Assembly: GCA_003231035.1 (NCBI GenBank) | Contig: QIHU01000129.1 | Span: 1 to 5,833 of the forward strand | Origin: Acidobacteriota bacterium | GTDB taxonomy: Bacteria > Acidobacteriota > Thermoanaerobaculia > Multivoradales > SZUA-115 | DNA: 5,833 nt | Reading direction: 5' to 3' | Shown: positions 1 through 5,221 of the stretch, piece after piece | How positions within the stretch are numbered: position 1 is the stretch's first letter | Layout of the letters: each line of letters opens with the position of its first letter | Position numbers and translations under genes: made by a program | The notes under the pieces: generated by a model | What the model saw: only the letters and a program-made list of their open reading frames with translations | What the model was told of the DNA's origin: nothing | The model's database searches: none

Positions 1-905
1 TCATGTGGCTTGGAGAGCAGATCACCGAACGAGGAATCGGCAATGGAATCTCGCTGATCATCTTCGCCGGGATCATCGTCGGGTTGGTCCCAGGCGCCTA
101 CAAGACCTTCCAGTCTTTGCAGAATGGTCAGCTCTCTCTCCTGGTCTTGATTCTCATCCTGGCTTTGATGCTGCTGGTGACCGCCTTTGTTGTCTTCATG
201 GAGAAGGGCCAGCGCCGGATACCCGTGCAGTACGCGAAGCGGGTGGTGGGTCGCAAGGTCTACGGTGGCCAAGCCACCTACCTTCCCCTTCGGGTGAACA
301 CCGGTGGCGTGATTCCGGTGATCTTCGCCAGCTCGATCCTGATGCTGCCGGTTACGCTCGCTCAGATCTGGCAGGATGATTGGTTCCTCGCTGAGCAGGT
401 CCAAAACATGCCGTTCATCTCGTACGGTGCGCCGTTCTACTACTTGATGTTCATCACGGCGATCATCTTCTTTTGCTACTTCTACGTGTCGATCATCTTC
501 AACCCGGCGGATCTGGCCGAGAATATGCGCAAGTATGGCGGCTTTATTCCCGGAATTCGGCCTGGAAAGCGGACCGCGGAGTACATTGACCGGATCCTTT
601 CGCGGATTACCCTGGTCGGAGCGCTGTATCTGGCCGCGGTCTCGATCTTGCCTGACTTCTTGCTCGCGGGTGTGAAATTGCAGTACATCCCGTTCATCGG
701 CCGGCAGCTCGATGGCCTGGTTCATTCGCTCGGCCTCGGCTGGATCACCACCGGCGCGGGGATCAACTTCTATTTTGGTGGCACCTCGCTGCTGATTATC
801 ATCGGCGTCGCCATGGACTTCATCCAGCAGGTGGAAAGCCAGCTGGTGATGCGCAACTACGATGGCTTCATGAAGAAAGGGCGGATTCGTGGGCGACGTG
901 GCTGA
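1..905 (+). CDS. secY: Protein translocase subunit SecY, 5'-truncated by the window edge
   Basis: SecY is the channel-forming inner-membrane subunit of the SecYEG translocon, which exports or inserts proteins with SecA or the ribosome. The first complete codon is at base 3; the reading frame is open to the window edge, so about 150-170 N-terminal residues lie upstream. The visible 300 residues start at MWLGEQITERGIGNGIS, the TM4/TM5 junction, and run to the C-terminus. Family landmarks are the cytosolic loop GQRRIPVQYAKR (residues 69-80 of the fragment), NPADLAENMRKYGGFIPGIRPG (167-188; R186 matches the functionally important Arg357 of E. coli), FYFGGTSLLI at the start of TM10, and a basic tail ending KKGRIRGRRG. 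The periplasmic loop between TM9 and TM10 (about 217-256) looks longer than in E. coli. The stop is TGA. The end overlaps adk by 17 nt, which suggests translational coupling. Confidence 0.98.
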   Translation, partial: MWLGEQITERGIGNGISLIIFAGIIVGLVPGAYKTFQSLQNGQLSLLVLILILALMLLVTAFVVFMEKGQRRIPVQYAKRVVGRKVYGGQATYLPLRVNTGGVIPVIFASSILMLPVTLAQIWQDDWFLAEQVQNMPFISYGAPFYYLMFITAIIFFCYFYVSIIFNPADLAENMRKYGGFIPGIRPGKRTAEYIDRILSRITLVGALYLAAVSILPDFLLAGVKLQYIPFIGRQLDGLVHSLGLGWITTGAGINFYFGGTSLLIIIGVAMDFIQQVESQLVMRNYDGFMKKGRIRGRRG

Positions 906-1473
906 TCAATCCCTCGCTAGCGCCTGTCTGGTCCTTCTCGGACCGCCGGGATGCGGCAAGGGGACGCAGGCTGCTCGGCTTTCCGAGCGCTTGGATGTCC
1001 CCGCCATCTCCACTGGAGATATGCTGCGTGCCGCGGTCGCCGAGGGGAGCGAGCTGGGCCAGCGAGTGAGTGGAATCATGGCCGTTGGGGCGCTGGTGGA
1101 CGACGCCACCATGGCGGATGTGGTTCGTGATCGGCTGGGGCGCGATGACGCGCAAGGTGGTTTTCTACTCGACGGCTTTCCCCGCACCGTGCCGCAGGCC
1201 GGGACCTTGAGCACGGTGCTCGAAGAACGCCAGCAGGAACTCGATGCGGTGCTCCTCTTTGAAGTCCCCGAAGCGGTCCTGCTAGAGCGGACTCTGGGTC
1301 GCCAGCGTGCTGACGACAGCGAAGAGGTAATTCGCCACCGGCTACGCGTCTATGAGGCCGAGACCAGGCCTTTGGTCGGCTACTACGGCGAGCGGGACTT
1401 GCTGCGCCGAGTTAACGGCGACCAGTCGATGGAGGCGGTGACTGCTTCCCTGCTCGAGGCGTTGGAGAGCTAG
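889..1473 (+). CDS. adk: Adenylate kinase, short-LID form
   Basis: Adenylate kinase catalyses ATP + AMP = 2 ADP in the cytosol. The 194-residue product has the P-loop GPPGCGKGT (18-26), the AMP-binding STGDMLR (41-47), GALVDD (67-72), the GFLLDGFPRT segment (91-100) and the C-terminal part LRVYEAETRPLVGYY (152-166). The LID is short: LLERTLGRQRADDSEEVIRHRL (131-152) goes straight from the first LID arginines to ADD, with none of the roughly 30-residue Cys4 or His/Ser-type insertion of E. coli or Bacillus enzymes; M. tuberculosis Adk has the same architecture. The chosen start is GTG at 889, preceded by AAGG (877-880) at 8-nt spacing; GTG at 898 is an in-frame alternative. No usable ATG lies nearer the P-loop, so the protein has about ten extra N-terminal residues. 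It overlaps secY by 17 nt and ends 2 nt before map. Confidence 0.96.
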   Translation: MGDVADQSLASACLVLLGPPGCGKGTQAARLSERLDVPAISTGDMLRAAVAEGSELGQRVSGIMAVGALVDDATMADVVRDRLGRDDAQGGFLLDGFPRTVPQAGTLSTVLEERQQELDAVLLFEVPEAVLLERTLGRQRADDSEEVIRHRLRVYEAETRPLVGYYGERDLLRRVNGDQSMEAVTASLLEALES

Positions 1474-1475
1474 TC

Positions 1476-2237
1476 ATGGGTGTTGTACTCAAGACAGAGG
1501 GTGAGATCGAACTGATGCACGAGGCCAATGCCATCGTGCACGCGGTGCTCGACGGCATCGATGAGCGCATCGCTCCCGGTGTCACCACTTACGAGCTGGA
1601 TGAATGGGCGGAGTCCTACATCCGAGAGCAGGGGGCGGTGCCCGCATTCCTCAACTACCGAGGCTTTCCGGCTACCCTGTGCACTTCGATCAACGATGTG
1701 ATCGTGCACGGAATCCCTGGGAAGCACCAGCTAGAATCGGGCGATATTGTCGGTGTGGATTGCGGAGTGCGCTATAAAGGGTACTATGGGGATTCGGCCC
1801 GGACATTCGCCGTAGGCGAGGTCAAGCCGGAAGCGGAGCAGCTGATGCGGATCACCCGCCAGGCGCTGGAACTCGCGGTCGAGCGGGTCCGCCCCGGAGC
1901 CCGACTGTCGGATATCGGTCACGCCGTGCAGGAGCATGTGGAAGCAGAAGGCTTCTCGGTGGTACGCGAGTTCGTCGGTCATGGCATTGGCACCTCGTTG
2001 CACGAAGATCCACAAGTGCCGAATTATGGGGCCGCGGGCAAAGGACCGAGACTCAAGTCAGGAATGGTCCTGGCGATCGAGCCCATGGTCAATGCGGGAA
2101 GTCGTGGAGTGAAAGTTGATGCGGACGGTTGGACCGCCCGCACCGAAGATGGGTCGCTGTCGGCCCACTTTGAGTATTCGGTGGCAGTGACCAAGGATGG
2201 TCCCCGAGTTCTCGGGGCCAGCACGCTCGGGCTGTAA
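1476..2237 (+). CDS. map: Methionine aminopeptidase, type I
   Basis: This enzyme removes the N-terminal methionine from nascent proteins whose second residue is small; it is cytosolic and uses two metal ions. The 253-residue product is typical of bacterial type Ia enzymes without N-terminal extension. All catalytic residues are visible: His78 (VIVHG), metal ligands Asp95 (VDCG), Asp106 (GDSARTF), His169 (VGHGIG), Glu202 (AIEP) and Glu233 (HFEYS), plus His176 (SLHEDP). They lie within two positions of their E. coli counterparts. The ATG at 1476 follows the adk stop by 2 nt and has GGAG (1464-1467) 8 nt upstream, inside the adk end, as expected for coupled translation. The neighbouring protein synthesis genes fit its cotranslational role. 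The stop is TAA, the only one in the operon, and a small hairpin lies near the 3' end. Confidence 0.98.
   Translation: MGVVLKTEGEIELMHEANAIVHAVLDGIDERIAPGVTTYELDEWAESYIREQGAVPAFLNYRGFPATLCTSINDVIVHGIPGKHQLESGDIVGVDCGVRYKGYYGDSARTFAVGEVKPEAEQLMRITRQALELAVERVRPGARLSDIGHAVQEHVEAEGFSVVREFVGHGIGTSLHEDPQVPNYGAAGKGPRLKSGMVLAIEPMVNAGSRGVKVDADGWTARTEDGSLSAHFEYSVAVTKDGPRVLGASTLGL
2202..2217 (+). other. Hairpin within the end of map
   Basis: CCCCGA (2202-2207) pairs with TCGGGG (2212-2217) over the loop GTTC, a GC-rich 6-bp stem about 18 nt before the map stop codon. A second small hairpin, CTTCG/CGAAG (2240-2244 with 2251-2255), follows in the map-infA spacer. Neither is followed by a T-tract fit for termination; they could slow ribosomes or mark an RNA processing site, but coincidence is possible. 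Confidence 0.3.
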
Positions 2238-2272
2238 GTCTTCGGATTTTCGAAGCGGGTATTTGAGAAGAA

Positions 2273-2287
2273 AGAGGAATTGGATTG
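2273..2287 (+). promoter_or_regulatory. Ribosome binding site and UUG start of infA
   Basis: AGAGGA (2273-2278) is followed by 6 nt and TTG (2285-2287). This decides the infA start: the frame is closed by TGA at 2264 and the only other near-cognate codon, ATT at 2279, abuts the Shine-Dalgarno sequence and is too close to be used. Confidence 0.88.
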
Positions 2288-2503
2288 GCGAAAGAAGAAG
2301 CCATTGAAGTCGAGGCGATCGTTGTCGAGCCACTGCCGAACGCGATGTTCAAGGTAGAGCTTGAGAACAAGCATCGGGTCTTGGCGCACATCTCAGGAAA
2401 GATGCGTAAGCACTTCATCCGGATCTTGCCGGGTGATCGCGTGCGCGTTGAGTTGTCGCCCTATGATCTGACGCGCGGTCGCATCGTCTATCGGCTCAAA
2501 TAG
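2285..2503 (+). CDS. infA: Translation initiation factor IF-1, UUG start
   Basis: IF-1 binds the 30S A site and acts with IF-2 and IF-3 in start-site selection. The 72-residue product is a single S1-like OB fold and nearly matches the bacterial consensus: MAKEEAIEVE at the start, LPNAMFKVELEN, LAHISGKMRKHFIRILPGDRV, and ELSPYDLTRGRIVYRLK at the end. The full-length consensus N-terminus falls exactly on TTG at 2285; an in-frame TGA at 2264-2266 closes the frame upstream and there is no ATG or GTG between. AGAGGA (2273-2278) lies 6 nt before the TTG, so this is a well-supported UUG start. The gene begins 47 nt after map and ends TAG, 80 nt before rpmJ. The rare start codon may lower or regulate IF-1 output; that part is inference. 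Confidence 0.97.
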   Translation: MAKEEAIEVEAIVVEPLPNAMFKVELENKHRVLAHISGKMRKHFIRILPGDRVRVELSPYDLTRGRIVYRLK

Positions 2504-2583
2504 ATCCGAGCACGGCTCGAAGCTGCCATCGGGGCAGACGAGGAGCGCTAGGTAGCGGTGGCTCGGTAGCTGGAGGTTCAAGG
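2504..2583 (+). promoter_or_regulatory. Structured infA-rpmJ spacer, possible leader of the distal r-protein genes
   Basis: This is the longest spacer inside the operon. CGAGC (2507-2511) pairs with GCTCG (2515-2519) over a 3-nt loop; CTGCC (2523-2527) pairs with GGCAG (2533-2537) over 5 nt. CCGAGC (2506-2511) can instead pair with GCTCGG (2561-2566), close to the rpmJ Shine-Dalgarno sequence GGAGGT (2572-2577). I see no convincing promoter. It is a candidate autoregulatory site by position and structure only. Confidence 0.35.
2553..2578 (+). repeat. Spacer motif copy 1 (before rpmJ)
   Basis: TAGCGGTGG (2553-2561) followed by GTAGCTGGAGGTT (2566-2578). The same two elements recur before rpsK at 3085-3105, differing at one base and in the distance between them. 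The GGAGG is the rpmJ Shine-Dalgarno core. Confidence 0.5.
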
Positions 2584-2697
2584 ATGAAAGTTCGTACATC
2601 GGTCAAGCGGATGTGCGCGAAGTGCAAGGTGGTACGCCGCAAGGGCGTGGTCCGAGTACTCTGCGAGAATCCGAAACACAAGCAGCGTCAAGGATAG
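2584..2697 (+). CDS. rpmJ: 50S ribosomal protein L36 (bL36), zinc-binding form
   Basis: L36 is the smallest large-subunit protein and binds 23S rRNA. The translation from ATG 2584 is 37 residues, MKVRTSVKRMCAKCKVVRRK followed by GVVRVLCENPKHKQRQG, which is the standard length. The zinc ligands Cys11, Cys14, Cys27 and His32 (CxxC, then Cys, then His) are all present, so this is the C+ form. GGAGGT (2572-2577) sits 6 nt before the ATG. The stop is TAG, 9 nt before rpsM. The gene is too short for many ORF callers and lies where L36 is expected, between infA and rpsM. Confidence 0.98.
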   Translation: MKVRTSVKRMCAKCKVVRRKGVVRVLCENPKHKQRQG

Positions 2698-2706
2698 GCA
2701 AAGAAG

Positions 2707-3087
2707 ATGGCACGAATCGCAGGGGTTGACCTGCCCCAAAACAAACAGGTCTGGGTTGGTTTGACCTACATCTACGGCATTGGCCGGAGCCGTGCTGCTG
2801 ACATCCTCGCCAAGGCGAAGGTGGAAGACATCACCAAGGTGAAGGATCTGACGGAAGAGGAGGCCCTGCGCATTCGGCAGATCATCCAGAGCGAATATCG
2901 CGTGGAAGGTGATCTTCGCAAGGAACTCAGCCAGAACATCAAGCGTTTGATGGAGATCGGTAGCTACCGTGGGGTACGGCATCGCAAGAGCCTGCCGGCA
3001 CGCGGTCAGCGTACCCACACCAACGCGCGCACTCGCAAAGGTCCCCGCCGCACACAAGTCGCGGGTAAGAAACAAGTCCGCAAGTAG
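2707..3087 (+). CDS. rpsM: 30S ribosomal protein S13 (uS13)
   Basis: S13 sits in the head of the small subunit, contacts 16S rRNA and the P-site tRNA, and forms bridges with the 50S subunit. The 126-residue protein has the expected start MARIAGVDLPQNKQVWVGLT, the helix-hairpin-helix segment YIYGIGRSRAADIL (22-35), EYRVEGDLRKELSQNIKRLMEIGSYRG (63-89), and the conserved basic tail RGQRTHTNARTRKGPRR, ending GKKQVRK. The ATG at 2707 lies 9 nt after rpmJ; AAGGA at 2690-2694 overlaps the rpmJ end, so translation is probably coupled. In E. coli, S4 represses the alpha operon through a pseudoknot before rpsM; the 9-nt spacer here leaves no room for an equivalent outside the upstream gene. The stop is TAG. 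Confidence 0.98.
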   Translation: MARIAGVDLPQNKQVWVGLTYIYGIGRSRAADILAKAKVEDITKVKDLTEEEALRIRQIIQSEYRVEGDLRKELSQNIKRLMEIGSYRGVRHRKSLPARGQRTHTNARTRKGPRRTQVAGKKQVRK

Positions 3088-3105
3088 CGGTGGTAGTTGG
3101 AGGTT
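3085..3105 (+). repeat. Spacer motif copy 2 (before rpsK)
   Basis: TAGCGGTGG (3085-3093), beginning with the rpsM stop codon, runs into GTAGTTGGAGGTT (3093-3105). It matches the copy before rpmJ at 21 of 22 compared positions when the elements are aligned separately. A looser relative occurs after rpsK at 3519-3536 (TAGCGTCGGCGCTGGAGG). Confidence 0.5.
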
Positions 3106-3116
3106 AGGGAGAGGAA

Positions 3117-3521
3117 ATGGCCAAAGCCCAAAGCACAAAAGACCGCAAGGGCGGCAAGAGAAGGGAGCGGCGGGATGTTCCACATGGAGTGGCACACATC
3201 AAGGCTACCTTCAACAATACGTTGATCACCATCGCCGACCCCGAGGGCGGAGTGTTGACCTGGTCGTCAGCGGGACGAATCGGATTCAAGGGTTCGCGCA
3301 AAGGAACTCCTTTTGCTGCACAGGTGGCGGCGGGTAACGCCGGCCAGTCAGCCAAAGGAATGGGAGTGCGCACCGTGGATGTCTTGGTCAAAGGACCGGG
3401 CGCTGGCCGCGAGTCGGCGGTGCGAGCGATTCAAGCCGCTGGAATTGAAGTGAAGTCGATTCGGGACGTGACCCCGATCCCGCACAATGGCTGCCGTCCG
3501 CGCAAGCGGCGTCGCGTCTAG
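3117..3521 (+). CDS. rpsK: 30S ribosomal protein S11 (uS11)
   Basis: S11 lies on the platform of the small subunit near the E site and binds 16S rRNA. The 134-residue product has a lysine/arginine-rich N-terminus (1-20), then VPHGVAHIKATFNNTLITI (21-39), TWSSAGRIGFKGSRKGTPFAAQVAA (48-72), VKGPGAGRESAVRAIQAAG (91-109) and the near-invariant end DVTPIPHNGCRPRKRRRV. Asn124-Gly125 in PHNG corresponds to the Asn-Gly in E. coli S11 known to form isoaspartate. The last segment reads CRPRK where CRPPK is commoner, a mild variant. The ATG at 3117 is preceded by a purine-rich run (GGAGG at 3099-3103, GGGAGAGG at 3107-3114), giving more than one possible Shine-Dalgarno register. The stop is TAG. Confidence 0.98.
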   Translation: MAKAQSTKDRKGGKRRERRDVPHGVAHIKATFNNTLITIADPEGGVLTWSSAGRIGFKGSRKGTPFAAQVAAGNAGQSAKGMGVRTVDVLVKGPGAGRESAVRAIQAAGIEVKSIRDVTPIPHNGCRPRKRRRV

Positions 3522-3545
3522 CGTCGGCGCTGGAGGACAAGGAAA

Positions 3546-4175
3546 ATGGCTCGATATACAGGACCCGTTTGCCGCCTTTGCCGGCGTGAGCGGATGAAGT
3601 TGTTTTTGAAGGGTGATCGCTGCTTCAAGGAGAAGTGTGCGATCGAGCGCCGTGGTTATCCGCCAGGGCAACACGGTCAGCGGCGCGGGCGCCGTACCAT
3701 GGGGTATGGCCTCCAGCTTCGCGAGAAGCAGAAGGTTCGCCGCATCTACGGAGTTCTCGAAAAGCAGTTCCGCAAGTACTTCGCGGAGGCCGACCGGCGC
3801 AAGGGTATTACCGGCGAGAATCTACTGGTGCTCCTAGAGCAGCGGCTGGACAACGTGGTGTACAGCCTTGGGTTTGCCTCTTCCCGTGCACAGGCGCGAC
3901 AGTTAGTGCGTCATGGTCACGTGCGTGTCGATGGCCGCAAGGTGACTATTCCTTCGTTCCAGTGCCGGGTCAGTCAAGTTGTTCAGATCAAGGATGGCAG
4001 CCGGAAGAACGAGTTCATTCGCGCCAGTGTTGAAACCGCGCGAGGTCGCGGAGTGCCCGATTGGCTCGAACTCGATGCTGAGAGCTACAGTGGAAAAATG
4101 CACCGTCAGCCGACGCGTGAAGACATCAAGCTGCCCATTCAAGAACAGCTCATCGTTGAACTCTACAGCCGCTAG
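3546..4175 (+). CDS. rpsD: 30S ribosomal protein S4 (uS4), zinc-binding form
   Basis: S4 is a primary 16S rRNA-binding protein that nucleates 30S body assembly, takes part in decoding fidelity and, in E. coli, represses its own operon. The 209-residue protein begins MARYTGPVCRLCRRERMKLF and carries four cysteines, Cys9, Cys12, Cys26 and Cys31, in the zinc-binding spacing of Thermus S4, so it is a C+ form. YPPGQHGQRRGRR (38-50) and REKQKVRRIYGVLEKQFRKYF (59-79) follow. The S4 RNA-binding domain covers about 98-160 (EQRLDNVVYSLGFASSRAQA, then RQLVRHGHVRVDGRKV), and the end is PIQEQLIVELYSR. GGAGG (3532-3536) is 9 nt before the ATG at 3546. It lies between rpsK and rpoA, as in E. coli and unlike Bacillus, where rpsD is elsewhere. 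The TAG stop lies in a hairpin loop. Confidence 0.98.
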   Translation: MARYTGPVCRLCRRERMKLFLKGDRCFKEKCAIERRGYPPGQHGQRRGRRTMGYGLQLREKQKVRRIYGVLEKQFRKYFAEADRRKGITGENLLVLLEQRLDNVVYSLGFASSRAQARQLVRHGHVRVDGRKVTIPSFQCRVSQVVQIKDGSRKNEFIRASVETARGRGVPDWLELDAESYSGKMHRQPTREDIKLPIQEQLIVELYSR

Positions 4176-4199
4176 GCGCGGCTGCTGGACCTAGTTTTT
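4166..4199 (+). promoter_or_regulatory. Competing hairpins across the rpsD stop codon, with a T-tract
   Basis: CAGCCGC (4166-4172) pairs with GCGGCTG (4178-4184) in a 7-bp stem whose 5-nt loop holds the rpsD TAG stop. Alternatively CTAGG (4172-4176) pairs with CCTAG (4190-4194), immediately followed by TTTTT (4195-4199), resembling a weak intrinsic terminator or attenuator. Both use base 4172 and cannot form fully together. Function is unproven; rpoA and rplQ downstream must still be transcribed. Confidence 0.4.
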
Positions 4200-4200
4200 C

Positions 4201-4217
4201 AAACCTCAAGGAGGTTT
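4201..4217 (+). promoter_or_regulatory. Hairpin sequestering the rpoA Shine-Dalgarno sequence
   Basis: AAACCTC (4201-4207) is perfectly complementary to GAGGTTT (4211-4217), giving a 7-bp stem with the 3-nt loop AAG. The 3' arm and loop are the rpoA Shine-Dalgarno sequence AAGGAGGT, 6 nt from the ATG. If folded, most of the ribosome-binding sequence is paired. That this controls rpoA translation is inference; the complementarity is directly visible. Confidence 0.65.
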
Positions 4218-4221
4218 TCCC

Positions 4222-5202
4222 ATGCATTGGATCGGTTTTCAGCGCCCCAAGCGCTTGCAAGTAGAAGCCGACACTCTCGATCCGACGTACGGCAAGTTTT
4301 TCGCCCAGCCGTTCGAGCGTGGCTTTGCCACCACGGTCGGCAACGCGATGCGTCGTTGCCTGCTTTCCTCGATCGAAGGAGCGGCGGTCACCGCGATCTA
4401 TATCGAAGGTGTGCTGCACGAGTTCTCGTCCATCTCTGGGGTGGTCGAGGACGTCACGGATATCATTCTCAACCTCAAGCAGGTACCGTTTCGGATGAAT
4501 ACGGACGAGCCCAGAGTGTTGTCGATCGACGCCTCTGGCCCAGGACCTGTCACCGCCAGCCAGATGAGTATGGACTCCCAGGTCGAGGTGATCGATCCCG
4601 ACGTGCACATCGCCACCTTGAACGAAGACGGTCGCTTGAAGATGCAGATTCAGATTCAGCAAGGCCGCGGCTACGTGAGTGCCGATCGGAATTTTGATGA
4701 GTCGATGGGCATCGGCTGGATCCCGTTGGATTCCGCGCACAGTCCGGTTCGCCGGGTTAGCCACCGGGTCGAAGCGGCACGCCTTGGGCGAGCCACCGAC
4801 TACGAGAAGCTGATTCTCGATGTGTGGACCAACGGTACGGTGTTGCCTGAACAGGCTGTTTCCTTGGCGGCCATGCTCCTCAAGGACCACCTGACCATCT
4901 TCATCAACGCGGAAGAGAGCATCCACGAGGATCACACCGATACGCAGAACGAAGAGATGGCGGGAGTCGATGCCCTGCTGGCTCGGCGAATCGATGAACT
5001 CGATCTTTCGGTTCGTTCAGCCAACTGTTTGAAGAACGCCAACATCCACACCCTGAGAGATCTAGTGCTACGCAGCGAGAAGGACATGCTCGAGACCAAG
5101 AATTTTGGTCGCAAGTCGCTCGAGGAGTTGCAGGATCTACTGGGTCAGCTCGGATTGCATTTCGGCATGGACGTGCCGGCGGCGCCGAGCGTGGCGATGT
5201 AG
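4222..5202 (+). CDS. rpoA: DNA-directed RNA polymerase subunit alpha
   Basis: The alpha subunit dimerises to start RNA polymerase assembly and its C-terminal domain contacts UP elements and activators. The 326-residue protein has an N-terminal assembly domain (about 1-230) with ERGFATTVGNAMRRCLLSS (32-50; Arg45 matches the assembly-critical E. coli residue), IEGVLHEFSSISGVVEDVTD (61-80), ILNLK (82-86) and LTIFINAEE (224-232). An acidic linker (231-247) precedes the C-terminal domain (about 250-315). Its DNA-binding residues fall at E. coli numbering: Arg265, Asn268, Cys269, Gly296, Lys298 and Ser299, in SVRSANCLK and NFGRKSLEEL. The family's usual ERGFG reads ERGFA here. The ATG at 4222 is preceded at 6-nt spacing by AAGGAGGT (4208-4215), the best Shine-Dalgarno in the window, but this lies within a perfect hairpin. 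The stop is TAG. Confidence 0.98.
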   Translation: MHWIGFQRPKRLQVEADTLDPTYGKFFAQPFERGFATTVGNAMRRCLLSSIEGAAVTAIYIEGVLHEFSSISGVVEDVTDIILNLKQVPFRMNTDEPRVLSIDASGPGPVTASQMSMDSQVEVIDPDVHIATLNEDGRLKMQIQIQQGRGYVSADRNFDESMGIGWIPLDSAHSPVRRVSHRVEAARLGRATDYEKLILDVWTNGTVLPEQAVSLAAMLLKDHLTIFINAEESIHEDHTDTQNEEMAGVDALLARRIDELDLSVRSANCLKNANIHTLRDLVLRSEKDMLETKNFGRKSLEELQDLLGQLGLHFGMDVPAAPSVAM

Positions 5203-5221
5203 CGGCGACGGAGAGAGAGTC

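Noticed and set aside
2578..3195. 205-codon - strand open frame opposite rpmJ, rpsM and the start of rpsK
   Set aside because: It crosses three well-defined genes and their spacers and has no family resemblance; it is a shadow frame.
4172..4199. A true operon terminator between rpsD and rpoA
   Set aside because: The T-tract-adjacent stem is only 5 bp with a 13-nt loop, and rpoA and rplQ follow without a visible promoter, so efficient termination here is unlikely; kept only as a possible attenuator.
4150..4935. Long open frame of 261 codons antisense to rpoA on the - strand
   Set aside because: It is the complement of a clearly coding rpoA, shows no recognisable domain, and antisense open frames are common in GC-rich coding DNA.
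5105..5221. N-terminally extended rplQ beginning inside rpoA
   Set aside because: The extension is out-of-frame rpoA sequence; the conserved L17 start MRH at 5222 has its own Shine-Dalgarno sequence.
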